Source: Streptomyces poonensis (GTDB lineage: Bacteria > Actinomycetota > Actinomycetes > Streptomycetales > Streptomycetaceae). From it: 64,000 nt of DNA. The notes beneath the pieces were generated by a model. That model was not told the origin of the DNA. It made no database searches and worked only from the letters and a program-made list of their open reading frames with translations. The stretch spans positions 358,667 through 422,666 of the forward strand of contig NZ_BMVW01000002.1 in NCBI RefSeq assembly GCF_014650915.1, read 5' to 3'. The position numbers and the translations under genes were made by a program. Shown piece by piece: positions 55,065-63,981 of the stretch. The number at the start of each line of letters is the position of its first letter. Within the stretch, counting starts at the first letter, position 1.

Positions 55065-55316
55065 AACCGGAACCGGGGCGTCACCCTCGCCGTCGTCCTG
55101 CACGACCTCAACCTGGCCTGCCGCTACGCCGACCACCTGATCGCCATGAAGGCGGGCCGCGTCGTCGCCGAGGGCGCGCCCTCCGACGTCGTCACCGAGT
55201 CGCTGGTGGGCGAGGTGTTCGGACTGCGTTCCACGGTGATTCGGGACCCGGCGTCCGGCACCCCGATGGTCGTCCCGCTCGGCCGGCACCACGTCGGCGC
55301 CCCGCTCCCCCACTGA
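55062..55316 (+). pseudogene. FecE-type ATPase 3' fragment
   Basis: Read in the frame ending TGA 55314-55316 this encodes LNRNRGVTLAVVLHDLNLAC and then the ABC switch region HLIAMKAGRVVAEGAP, the C-terminal ~85 residues of a siderophore ABC ATPase. The Walker A, Q loop, signature and Walker B are absent. It is joined directly to the permease remnant, so one deletion removed the permease end, any second permease and most of the ATPase. Confidence 0.8.
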
Positions 55317-55393
55317 CACACACCACTCCCCTCCCCACCGCAACGCGCACCGCTCCCCCGGTGACACGTACAGAAAGCACAGGAAGACCGAGC

Positions 55394-56434
55394 ATGTCTG
55401 CGCACTTCCCCTCCCTCGGCCGTCGCGGTCTGCGGCGCCTCGCGACCGGCACCCTCGCCGTCGCCCTCCTCGGCGCGCTCTCCGCCTGCGGCTCCTCCGA
55501 CGACTCGGCCGACTCCGCCGGCGACGCGACGGCCAAGGCGTCCGGGGTGTCCGGGGCGTCCGGGGCCTTCCCGGCGAAGGTCGACACCAAGTTCGGCACC
55601 GTCACCGTCGAGTCCCGGCCCAAGCGGGTCGTCGCGCTCGGCTGGGGCGACGCCGAGACCGCCCTGGCCCTCGGTGTGCAGCCGGTCGGCCAGAGCGACT
55701 GGCTCGCCTTCGGCGGCGACGGCGTGGGCCCGTGGGCGAAGGACCTCTACGACAAGAGCCCCGAGAAGATCGGCACCCTGGAGCCCGAGTACGAGAAGAT
55801 CGCGGCGCTCAAGCCCGACCTCATCCTCGACGTCAAGTCCAGCGGCGACCAGACACGGTACGACACACTGAGCAAGATCGCGCCGACCGTCGGCGTCCCT
55901 GAGGGCGGCGACCAGTACAAGACCGGCTGGAAGAAGCAGACCACCATGGTCGCCCAGGCGCTCGGTCTCGCCGACGAGGGCGAGGAGCTCATCGCCGAGA
56001 CCGAGAAGAAGTTCACGGCCGCGACCAAGGAGCACCCGGAGTTCAAGGGCAAGACCATCACGGTCGGCTCGCGCAGCTCCGCCGGCTGGGGCGCGTACGT
56101 CCACGGCACGGACCGGGTGGACTTCGTCGAGCAGCTCGGGTTCGAGAACAACCCCGTGGTCGAGGCGGAGGCCGGTGAGGGCTTCTCCGTGACGGTCTCG
56201 GAGGAGAACCTCAACATGCTCGACGCGGACCTGGTGGTGATGGCGCCGATCGGCATCGAGGCCTCGAAGATCAGCGACGACAAGCTGTACCGGGCGGTGC
56301 CGGCGGTGAAGGACGGGCGCTCCGTCGTCTTCGACGCCGCGAACATCAGCCAGGCGTTCGCCACCAACACCGTGCTGTCCATCGGCTACGCGCTCGACGA
56401 GGTCGTGCCGCTGTTCGCCGAGGCGCTCAAGTAG
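55394..56434 (+). CDS. Iron-siderophore binding lipoprotein
   Basis: A 346-residue FepB/FhuD-type binding protein. The lipobox is LSAC with Cys32. The mature part has the expected phrases (RPKRVVALGWGDAETALALG, LKPDLILDV, NISQAFATNTVLSIGYAL). It lies 77 bp after the ATPase remnant and is the only intact gene of the iron-regulated operon. It could work with another permease-ATPase set or be on the way to decay. The ATG follows AGGAAGACCG. Confidence 0.88.
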   Translation: MSAHFPSLGRRGLRRLATGTLAVALLGALSACGSSDDSADSAGDATAKASGVSGASGAFPAKVDTKFGTVTVESRPKRVVALGWGDAETALALGVQPVGQSDWLAFGGDGVGPWAKDLYDKSPEKIGTLEPEYEKIAALKPDLILDVKSSGDQTRYDTLSKIAPTVGVPEGGDQYKTGWKKQTTMVAQALGLADEGEELIAETEKKFTAATKEHPEFKGKTITVGSRSSAGWGAYVHGTDRVDFVEQLGFENNPVVEAEAGEGFSVTVSEENLNMLDADLVVMAPIGIEASKISDDKLYRAVPAVKDGRSVVFDAANISQAFATNTVLSIGYALDEVVPLFAEALK

Positions 56435-56444
56435 GCGCCGGAAC

Positions 56445-56478
56445 GAGGGGCCCGGTCGGCACGCCGACCGGGCCCCTC
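56445..56478. terminator. Bidirectional terminator hairpin
   Basis: A perfect 15-bp stem (GAGGGGCCCGGTCGG at 56445-56459 with its complement at 56464-56478) and a 4-base loop. It lies between the convergent iron-binding-protein and GH64 genes and should end both transcripts. Confidence 0.88.
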
Positions 56479-56491
56479 ACCGTGCGTACGT

Positions 56492-57700
56492 TCAGAACGC
56501 CGTGAGCGTCAGCCGGATCCCGGTCGGCGCCGTGTCCTGGATGTACGAGGCGAAGTCGGCCACGTCGTCGAAGGCGAAGCCGTACGCCTTGCCGTCCTCG
56601 GTGGCCGCGTGGATCGCCGCCGAGTAGTGGTTGGTGAGCGCCGTCCGATAGAAGGACGAGGCGTCGGTCGTGGGCTGGGCCGGGTGGCTGAGCAGGGTCG
56701 AGCGGTTGAAACCGGCGCCGAGGACGGCGGCCACGGGGCCGGTGGTGCCGTCGTTGGGCGCGGCGAGGTTGCCGTCGCAGAACAGGACGTCACGGGTGGA
56801 CGGCTTGGCGAACGAGACCTGGGCGGGCCCGCCGAAGGTGAACCGGTCGCCGCGCACCCGGCCGGTGAAGGTGCCCGCGTTGGTGGTGACGGTGAGGTCC
56901 TTGCCGGTGTAGGTGCTCCACACCTCGTCGATGTACGGGGCGAAGTAGTCCTTGGCGAACAGTCCGGCATCCAGGCCGTGACCGGGCGCGATGATGCGCG
57001 TGTCGTCGACGACGAGGTCCGCGAAACCCTCGGCCTGCCGTACGGCGGCGAAGGCGGCCGCGCGTCCCCCGGCCCGCAGGGTGCCCGTCGTCTGGTCCTT
57101 GGCACCGGTCAGCCGGATGGCGAGTGGCACACTGAACATGTCGACCATGGTGGTGTTGCAGAACATGCCGGCGGAGTTGTACGTGAACTCGGCGCAGTCG
57201 TGCAGCACGCCGTAGCTGGGGTCGGACTTCACCCAGCCCGCCGGGTACTGCAGGGCCGCGTTGCCGTTGCCGTCCGTGACGGCCTTGAACTTGAGCTTCT
57301 GGCCCAGCGACACATAGATCCGGCCCGACATGTAAGGCAGCGTCAGCTTGGTCTCGCCGCTGCCCGCCAGGCTGATCGCGTAGTCGGTGAAGCCGTCCGC
57401 GCCGTTGTCGGACAGGGATATCGGCGCGAGCGTGCCCTCGGGCGTCAGCCGCACCTGCCGGCCGTCCTGGTTGCCCACGACGTAGACGTGGACGGAGGCA
57501 TTGTCGAACGAACCGCTGTTGTTGGCGATCGTCAGGGGAAGGGCACCGGCCGCTGCCTTCGTGCTCGCGTTCTCGTCCCCGGTCGGGTCCGCGAGGGCGT
57601 GGGGGGCCACCGCGGCGACGGCGGGCACGGCCACGGCCGCGCCGCCGAGGGCGAAGAGCAGCTTGCGGCGGCCGAGGGTGCGCTGGTGACGAGCTGTCAT
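56492..57700 (-). CDS. GH64 beta-1,3-glucanase, Tat-secreted
   Basis: A 402-residue exported enzyme. The N terminus has a twin-arginine signal (LGRRKLLFALGG...) cut after HALA. The mature protein is of the GH64 thaumatin-like fold (laminaripentaose-producing beta-1,3-glucanase), with phrases such as YMSGRIYVSLGQKLKF and DCAEFTYNSAGMFCNTTMVDMF. It cuts fungal or algal beta-1,3-glucan outside the cell. No separate carbohydrate-binding module is attached. GGAG lies upstream of the ATG at 57700, and a perfect palindromic operator at 57761-57780 suggests LacI-type control. Confidence 0.88.
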   Translation of the reverse strand: MTARHQRTLGRRKLLFALGGAAVAVPAVAAVAPHALADPTGDENASTKAAAGALPLTIANNSGSFDNASVHVYVVGNQDGRQVRLTPEGTLAPISLSDNGADGFTDYAISLAGSGETKLTLPYMSGRIYVSLGQKLKFKAVTDGNGNAALQYPAGWVKSDPSYGVLHDCAEFTYNSAGMFCNTTMVDMFSVPLAIRLTGAKDQTTGTLRAGGRAAAFAAVRQAEGFADLVVDDTRIIAPGHGLDAGLFAKDYFAPYIDEVWSTYTGKDLTVTTNAGTFTGRVRGDRFTFGGPAQVSFAKPSTRDVLFCDGNLAAPNDGTTGPVAAVLGAGFNRSTLLSHPAQPTTDASSFYRTALTNHYSAAIHAATEDGKAYGFAFDDVADFASYIQDTAPTGIRLTLTAF

Positions 57701-57760
57701 GGGGGGTGTCTCCTTGGTGCTCGATGTGCGTCTGTGGGGGGTACGGTCCGCGCACAACGG

Positions 57761-57780
57761 ATCTGAGAGCGCTCTCAGAT
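57761..57780. promoter_or_regulatory. LacI-type palindromic operator
   Basis: ATCTGAGAGCGCTCTCAGAT is a perfect 20-bp palindrome with the GAGAGCGCTCTC core typical of LacI-family sites in Streptomyces (compare the CebR box TGGGAGCGCTCCCA). It lies 61 bp upstream of the GH64 start. Confidence 0.8.
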
Positions 57781-57889
57781 CACGCCTCGGCGGTGCCGAC
57801 CGAGCGCGATGCTACGCACGGCGGCGGGCCGGGCCAACCGGCCGCCCGACCCCCCAACCCCCTCTCATCTGCGGTTACTTGGACAAGAC

Positions 57890-57909
57890 GCATCCCCGGA
57901 CAGGGATGC
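57890..57909 (-). terminator. Hairpin after the phytase relic
   Basis: A 7-bp perfect stem (GCATCCC/GGGATGC, 6-base loop) lies 46 bp downstream of the phytase relic stop when read on the minus strand, and probably ended that lost gene. Confidence 0.4.
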
Positions 57910-57954
57910 TTAACACCCTCTTGAGACTCGCTTAAGGCACGACCGCCCGGAACC

Positions 57955-58011
57955 TCAGTCGTCCACGGCGTCCAGCACACGCCCCAGCTCGACGAACTTG
58001 AAGCCGACCGC
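57955..58011 (-). pseudogene. 3' relic of a phytase gene
   Basis: The minus strand encodes AVGFKFVELGRVLDAVDD followed by a stop. This matches the C terminus ATGFKFVDLGDVLDAVDD of the phytase at 61042, and the DNA matches over about 60 bp in the same orientation. Upstream sequence is unrelated, so only the 3' end of a former copy remains. Confidence 0.75.
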
Positions 58012-58370
58012 CTCCCGGATCCGAGGCCCCATCTGGCTGCGGCGATGCCCTGACCCGCAGTCCCTGACTCCGGGGCGGCGCGGATCGGCCCGGACCTCTC
58101 CGGATCTTCCCTCCTCACCCGCCGACGGCGTTCCCGTGGGAACACGCCTCGGGCACACCATGCCCGAGCATGCGCTGGGCCCGGCAGCCGACTGCCGGGC
58201 CCACCTGCGGTTTCGTCCGCGCATGGACACGGAGGAGACCGGGCCCACAGCCGATACTCCCGCGCTGACGGCGGACGTCTGTCCCCCGCCGCGAACGTTG
58301 ACCGAGACGAGCGGCTCCCGCAGGTGGCCGTACAGCCACAGCCTGCAGACGCCGCCCCGCAACGGGGATG

Positions 58371-58604
58371 GGTGTAGCTCCTTCGAAGGGACGGGCCGAT
58401 CTGGGGGTTCGGCACGTCGGTCGCGCACAGTGCGAATGATGTCCAGGCGAACGCCGCAGGTCGTTGCGTCGGTCATGGCCATGATCGGCGGCAAGGCCGA
58501 CGCACGTGGACGCGGCGCGGCCCACGATGGCCGGAAGGCTCTCCCGCACCCCCGGGATCCGCAGGCCCGTGCCGGTCAGCCCGTCCCTCCACAGAAGCTA
58601 CACC
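58371..58604 (+). repeat. MITE-like element, copy A
   Basis: A 234-bp element with imperfect 24-bp terminal inverted repeats: GGTGTAGCTCCTTCGAAGGG at the left and GGTGTAGCTTCTGTGGAGGG (complement strand) at the right. A copy about 90% alike by eye lies inverted at 59511-59741. No transposase is encoded. No clear target duplication was seen. Confidence 0.65.
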
Positions 58605-58700
58605 TATCGTCGACCGCCTCACCTTCGGCAACATCATCAAGACCGGCACCGACTCTCACCGACTCGCCACCGCGCGAACCCGAGCCGAACAGCAGGCTGC
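58603..58700 (+). pseudogene. IstB-like transposition helper fragment
   Basis: The frame from 58603 reads PIVDRLTFGNIIKTGTDSHRL, like the C terminus of IS21-family IstB ATPases, for about 30 codons. It abuts the right end of MITE copy A. A short fragment, so the call is tentative. Confidence 0.4.
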
Positions 58701-58771
58701 TGGCTGGCCTTGCTCTATCGGGCGGCAGGGCCTTGCTCTGCTTCGTCACACGCGTGGGGCAGGATGGCGCC

Positions 58772-59404
58772 ATGGCACAGCAGACCTTGCCCCCGTCGGA
58801 ATCCTGGCGCCGGATCGACTCCTGGCTGGCGGCCCACGCGGCGTCCGATTTCGCGCTGCTCAATCCACCTGCGACACGGGACGACATCCAGCAGGCAGAG
58901 TGGCTTCTCGGCATCCCGCTGCCCGGTGATCTCGCTGAGTCTCTGCAATGCCACAACGGAGTGAGCGCCTGGGCGACCTTCCTGCCGGAGCAGTCACCAC
59001 TCACGGTGAGCGGCATCGTGGACCATTGGCAGACCTGCATGGATATCGCGGCGGAGAACGACGGACTGACTCGTCGCCCCTGGGACGACGAACCCTGGTG
59101 GCACCCGCTCTGGGTTCCCTGGGCTGAGAGTGCCGCTGGCGGGGCACAGGTGCTCGACCAACGTCCCGGCCCGGACGCGGGCCGCCTCGGCTGGGCAGGC
59201 CACAGCGGTGGCGGCGACTTCACCGATTCCTGGCCGGATCTGGCGAGCCTTCTCCACGCAGTCGCGCAGGCGCTTACCGAAGGCGGTGACGTGCGCGGGC
59301 TGCATCCGTACCTCACCGCCCAGGGCGGGATCTGGTGGGACAAAGAAGGTTGCGAGGAGCTCAACGGTCACCCGCTGAGAGCAGCACCCGTCGGGCTGCC
59401 ATAA
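58772..59404 (+). CDS. SMI1/KNR4 family protein
   Basis: A 210-residue protein of the SMI1/KNR4 fold. The N terminus SWRRIDSWLAAHA, the phrase ATRDDIQQAEWLLGIPLPGDLAESLQ and the later GWAGHSGGGDF match the family. Many members are immunity proteins against nuclease or contact toxins, but no toxin gene is next to it. It sits alone between two inverted MITE-like repeats. Start at ATG 58772 with GGCAGGA upstream. Confidence 0.8.
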   Translation: MAQQTLPPSESWRRIDSWLAAHAASDFALLNPPATRDDIQQAEWLLGIPLPGDLAESLQCHNGVSAWATFLPEQSPLTVSGIVDHWQTCMDIAAENDGLTRRPWDDEPWWHPLWVPWAESAAGGAQVLDQRPGPDAGRLGWAGHSGGGDFTDSWPDLASLLHAVAQALTEGGDVRGLHPYLTAQGGIWWDKEGCEELNGHPLRAAPVGLP

Positions 59405-59510
59405 CCACCAGCCATCGCAGCCCCGCCGCCGAGCCGACGCAAACCACCCGACTGTTCCTACTTCTCGCGAACCGTCCAAGGACTCTGCCCCGTGTTCGTT
59501 CTCGAAGGAT

Positions 59511-59741
59511 GCAGCTCCTGTGGAGGGACGGGCTGACCAGCACGGGCCTGCGGATCCCGGGGGTGCGAGTGAGCCTTCCGACCACCGTGGGGTATGCGCC
59601 GCGTCCACGTGCGTCGGCCTTGCCGCCGATCATGGCCATGACCGACGCAACGACCTGCGGCGTTCGCCTGGACATCATTCGCACTGTGCGCGACCGACGC
59701 GCCGAACGCCCAGATCGGCCCGTTCCTCCAAAGGAGCTAGT
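59511..59741 (-). repeat. MITE-like element, copy B (inverted)
   Basis: The reverse complement of this stretch aligns without obvious gaps to 58374-58604 (shared core includes CGCACAGTGCGAATGATGTC). The left end reads GCAGCTCCTGTGGAGGGACG and the right end AAGGAGCTAG, matching the terminal repeats of copy A with a few changes. Confidence 0.65.
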
Positions 59742-59805
59742 GGGTGTCTGAGAAGGCCTTCCAGGGCAGGTGGCTTGGTAGTTCCTGCACTTCGGGGAGG
59801 CGGGG

Positions 59806-59925
59806 ATGGCCGGTCGGCGTGCATATCCGACGGATCTCACCGATGCCGAGTGGGCGGTGCTCGAACCACTGGTTCCGCCGCCGAAGCCAGGTGGCCGCCC
59901 GCCCAGCCAGCGGGCGAAGCACAAC
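59806..59925 (+). pseudogene. IS5-family transposase N-terminal fragment
   Basis: Encodes MAGRRAYPTDLTDAEWAVLE and then PLVPPPKPGGRPP, the N-terminal domain of IS5/DUF4096-type transposases, after which the similarity stops. A likely IS end begins near 59742 (GGGTGTCTGAGAAGG). The rest of the element is gone. Confidence 0.75.
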
Positions 59926-60082
59926 GAACCGGAGGCATCGCGGAACGGGACGAAAGGTACTGGAACGAAACGGCCCTCCCCCGTCGCCTTACAGGCCAGG
60001 AACCATCCGATGCCCCCCTCCACGTGCCGCGTCTTGATCGCATACAGTCAACGAGGTTCGACAGGGGAGAGGGAACCCGCAC

Positions 60083-60856
60083 GTGAAGCACCACATCACC
60101 CACCGCGCGGCCACCGCGTTGCTGTGCGCCGCCACCACCGTGATCATCACCGGCTGCAGCCCGGACGGTACCGAGGCCGACACGGAGAGCACCGCATCGA
60201 CGGCCAGGACGACGCACCCCTTCGACAGCATGACGCCCGAACAGATCGGCAATCAGGCCTCGGACGCCGTCAAGAACGTCACCAGCATGCGCGTTACCGG
60301 CAAGGCCAGCAGCGACGGCCGCCAGGTAGAGGTCGACCTGACCATGGACGTCCGCGGCTCCTGCAACGGCACGATAGGCACCTCCCAGGGCACCGTGCAG
60401 ATCATCAAGAGCGATTCCCTCGTCTACGCCAAGGCCAAGGAGGACTTCTGGCGGGCCACCTTCAACCGCGGGATGGCAGCCGAGCAGGCCGAGGAGATGG
60501 TCGCCCTCTTCACGGGCCGCTGGATCAAGCCCCCCAAAATGATGTCGGAAACCCTTGGACGCATATGCGACGGCTTCGACACCCTCATCGAAACGATGAG
60601 CCCGGCATATGACGGGAACGCCACCCGCGAAGCCGACGCCACCGTGGGCGGCCGGCCGGCCGCCGTGCTCACCGAAAGGACCACGACCGAGACCACGACC
60701 GTCTACATCGCCAAGGAGGGCAAGCCCTACCTCCTGAGAACCAAGGTCGCAGGCGGCAACGAGCCTGGTGACCTCACCTTCACCGACCACGACAAGCCCG
60801 TCGACACCACCCCGCCGCCGGCCGACCAGATCCTCGACCCCACCACGCTCCGCTGA
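60083..60856 (+). CDS. Secreted lipoprotein
   Basis: A 257-residue lipoprotein with lipobox ITGC (Cys25). The mature part has a beta-rich layout with VTSMRVTGKASSDG and VDLTMDVRGSCNGTI, like LppX/LprG-type or related Streptomyces lipoproteins. The GTG start follows GGGGAGAGGGAA. Its ligand is unknown. It lies inside the mobile-element scar between IS fragment and phytase. Confidence 0.75.
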   Translation: MKHHITHRAATALLCAATTVIITGCSPDGTEADTESTASTARTTHPFDSMTPEQIGNQASDAVKNVTSMRVTGKASSDGRQVEVDLTMDVRGSCNGTIGTSQGTVQIIKSDSLVYAKAKEDFWRATFNRGMAAEQAEEMVALFTGRWIKPPKMMSETLGRICDGFDTLIETMSPAYDGNATREADATVGGRPAAVLTERTTTETTTVYIAKEGKPYLLRTKVAGGNEPGDLTFTDHDKPVDTTPPPADQILDPTTLR

Positions 60857-61041
60857 TCCTGCGCGGACCGCGCCGACGCGGGGGTGTTCCGACACAGGAC
60901 GAGCGGACCGTACGGCAGTACGCGTCCTCCCTGGTCCGCCGCACTCCCAACTCCCTCTCGCCTGCGTCTGTCAGAGAAGACAGGCAGCTACGACAGTGAT
61001 GCCTGATCCGCTCTCGGGGGCACGTCGGCGCAGCGCGAACC

Positions 61042-62372
61042 TCAGTCGTCCACAGCGTCCAGCACGTCCCCCAGGTCCACGAACTTGAAGCCGGTCGCTT
61101 CGCGGTCCGTGTCGGCCGGAGTGTCGTGGCCGTCCTGGACGACCAGCAGACCGTTCGGGTACTTCGCGCCGAGCGGGGCGTCGATCGCGGCCGCCCCGTC
61201 GCACTCCTCCGAGCCGTCCAGGGCGCCGGAGGCCGCGGCCACGCGGAAGCCGCCCTCGTACTCGCCCTCCTCCTCCAGGTCGTAGGCGGCGAACGTGTCG
61301 TCGCCCTGGCTGGACGCCAGGAGCAGCCGGTCCCCGTCGTCCTCGGTCACGAGCGTCAGCCCCTCGACGTCCGCGGTCAGCCGGTCGCCGCCGAAGCCGG
61401 GGTCGGCGCCGGCGGCGCACTCCTCGGTCTCCTCGTCGTAGGTGGCCGGGACGCCGTACTCGCGGACCTGGTCCATGAGGGCCGGCTTGCCGGTCAGGTC
61501 GGCGCGCAGGCGCCAGATGCCGACGTCCTCCTGCCCGGCGTAGAGCGTGCCGGTGCGGGGATCGACGACCATGCCCTCGACCTGGGGCAGTTCGTCCTCC
61601 TCGCCGCACGGGGACCAGGAGGTGCCGTCGGGCAGACGGAAGGACGACGGCAGGTCGAGGGTGCGGACGAGGCGGTAGCCGACCGTGCCCCGCGCCGTCG
61701 CCGTGAGCTCCAGCAGGGCGAGGCTCGTGCGCTCGCGGCGGCTCACCAGGGCGTAGGAGCGGCCGGTGGCCGGGTCGGTCCAGGTGGCCAGGCCATAGGC
61801 GGTGCGCTGGTCGTTGATCTCCGCCTGGGTGGTGTTGAAGACGGGCCGGGCGGCCGGGTCGGTGACGTCCGTGAGCGGGGCGCCGGACCCGTTGCCGTCG
61901 ATGCGGTAGAAGCGCAGGCGGTCGTTGCCGCGGTCGGTGGTGACGGCGAGGTCCGCGCGGCCGTTGCCGAGGCGGAAGCCGTGGACCAGGTCGACGTTGT
62001 TGAAGCGGCCGGGCGCGTCGTCCGCCGTCGCGGGCGCCGGGGCGGCGATCGTCTGCACGGTGCGCGCGTCGAGGTCGTAGACGCGCAGGCCGCCCTCCTT
62101 GGCGGTGGCGACGACCAGGGAGCGGGCGCCTGGGGGTTGCGCCAGATCGCGGGGTCGTCCGCGTTGGCGGAGCCGCCGGCCTCGTCGTCGTACAGCGTCG
62201 CCGTCTCGGCCGTCGGGCGGACGGACGGCAGGGACGATTCGTCACCGGCGGAGGCGGCGTACGCCTGGACGGGCAGCGCGGTGCCGGCGGCGGCCACGGC
62301 CGTCGCGAGCGCGAGCGACACCCTTCCGCCGATCCGGATACGGGCCTTCTTGCCGGTACGGGACGTGACCAC
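61042..62372 (-). pseudogene. Phytase (3-phytase, beta-propeller) with frameshift
   Basis: The GTG at 62372 (AGAGGAG 7 bases upstream) starts a signal peptide (ending LPVQAYA) and DDEAGGSANADDPAIWRNPQ. Near 62128 the frame shifts by one base; the other frame continues SLVVATAKEGGLRVYDLDAR and then runs to the stop as a normal beta-propeller phytase (RGNDRLRFYRIDG, EGMVVDPRTGTLYAGQEDVG, DVEGLTLV). Joined, the protein would be about 440 residues, the usual length. Either a true frameshift mutation or a sequence error; all else looks intact. Confidence 0.8.
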
Positions 62373-62616
62373 GACACCACTCCTCTTTGTCCAGAGCATG
62401 ACCATACGGGGCGATTGACGATCTTGGAGGGGGTGTGTGGCCGCTCGTCGGCGGCCACATGACGGATGGGCAACGAACCGTTGACAGGGCGGGGGCGCAT
62501 GCGGAGACTCCTTCGCACGCCCATGTGAATGATTTTTCACCAGGCGAACACCTGCCGTGGGAGCAGGCCGAGCCGCCGATCCCGCCACCTCGCTCTTCAC
62601 GACGTCGTGAGAGAAA

Positions 62617-63981
62617 GTGAGACCGACTTTGACCGCCCCCGTCCCCGCCCCCGCCTCCCCGCCGAAGCGCTCGTTCAGAGCCGTCGCGCCCGTCATCGCC
62701 CTGTGCTGGCTGGCCGTCTTCTTCGACGGCATGGACGTCAACATCTACGGCGCGGTGATGCCGCACCTGCTCGACGACCCCGACCTCGGCTTCTCCGCCG
62801 GCACGGCGGGCACCGTCGGCAGCTGGACCACCTTCGGCATGCTCATCGGCGCGCTCGGCGCCGGCACGCTGACCGACTGGCTGGGCCGCAAGCCCCTGGT
62901 CACGGGCAGCATCCTGCTGTTCTCGGTGGGCTCCGCGCTGTGCGCGGTGGCGCCCGACGCCTTCCTGTTCGGAGCCGGGCGCTTCCTGTCCGGCCTGGGG
63001 CTCGGCGGGCTGATGCCGATCGGGCTGGCGATCGTCGCCGAGTTCGCGCCGCCGCGCCGGGCGGCGCTGGCCACCGGCCTGATGATGACCTCGTACCACG
63101 CCGGCGGCATGGCCGCGACGGGCCTCGGCCTCGCCGTCGCCCCCGACCACGGCTGGCGCTGGGTCTTCTGGGCGGGCGTGCTGCCGGCCGTCGTCGCCGT
63201 CCCGCTGGTGCTGAAGTGGCTGCCGGAGTCCCCCGGCGTGCTGTTCGCCAAGGGCCGCACCGAGGAGGCGTACGCGGTCGCCGACCGGTTCGGGTTCGAC
63301 CGCCCCGTCCCCGCCGAGGCCCCCGAGGCGGGCGCCAAGGGCCGCATGGCCGCGATCGGCGCCCTGTTCGCACCGGGCACCCGGCTGGCCACGCCGCTGC
63401 TGTGGGTCGCGTCCTTCGCCGGTCTGCTGCTGGTCTACGGCGTCTCCACCTGGCTGCCCGAGCTGATGCGCGCCTCCGGCTACTCCCTCTCCTCGTCCGT
63501 CACCTTCCTGATGGTGATCAACGCGGGCGGCATCCTCGGCATGCTGGTCGCGGGTCGCACGGCCGACAGGTTCGGCGCGGTGAAGGTCTCCGCCATCTGG
63601 TTCGTACTGACCGCCGTCGGCGCCTGGCTGCTCCGTGCCGAGCTGCCGCTCGGGGTGGCCTACGTGGTCGTCTTCATCACCGGCGTCTGGCTGTTCAGCG
63701 CCCAGGTGATGGTCTACGCGGCCACGGCCAAGGTGTACGCGCCCGGTGAGCGCGCCACGGGCCTCGGCTGGGTGACCGGCGTGGGCCGCACCGGCGCGGT
63801 CGTCGGCCCCTGGCTGGGCGGCGCGGTGATCGCGGGCGGCAACGCGGGGCTCGGCTTCACCACGTTCGCCGTGACGGCCGTGCTCGGCGCGGTCGCCATC
63901 ACCCTCGTACCTCTGGCGCGGCGATCCCGGCAGCGGCCGGTGACGGACCGGCAGGCGGCACCGGCCGGGGCCACGGGCTGA
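62617..63981 (+). CDS. MFS transporter, aromatic acid:H+ symporter type
   Basis: A 454-residue MFS protein with twelve predicted helices. The motif FFDGMDVNIYGAVMP in helix 1 and GALGAGTLTDWLGRKP in the first cytoplasmic loop match the AAHS group (PcaK/BenK-like). It probably imports aromatic acids such as benzoate or protocatechuate. The start is uncertain: GTG 62617 or TTG 62629, neither with a strong RBS. The gene ends close to the window edge. Confidence 0.85.
   Translation: MRPTLTAPVPAPASPPKRSFRAVAPVIALCWLAVFFDGMDVNIYGAVMPHLLDDPDLGFSAGTAGTVGSWTTFGMLIGALGAGTLTDWLGRKPLVTGSILLFSVGSALCAVAPDAFLFGAGRFLSGLGLGGLMPIGLAIVAEFAPPRRAALATGLMMTSYHAGGMAATGLGLAVAPDHGWRWVFWAGVLPAVVAVPLVLKWLPESPGVLFAKGRTEEAYAVADRFGFDRPVPAEAPEAGAKGRMAAIGALFAPGTRLATPLLWVASFAGLLLVYGVSTWLPELMRASGYSLSSSVTFLMVINAGGILGMLVAGRTADRFGAVKVSAIWFVLTAVGAWLLRAELPLGVAYVVVFITGVWLFSAQVMVYAATAKVYAPGERATGLGWVTGVGRTGAVVGPWLGGAVIAGGNAGLGFTTFAVTAVLGAVAITLVPLARRSRQRPVTDRQAAPAGATG

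Noticed and set aside
58371..58604. Small coding gene inside the MITE-like element
   Set aside because: The open frame occurs in both copies but is part of a terminal-repeat element, with no RBS or family match.
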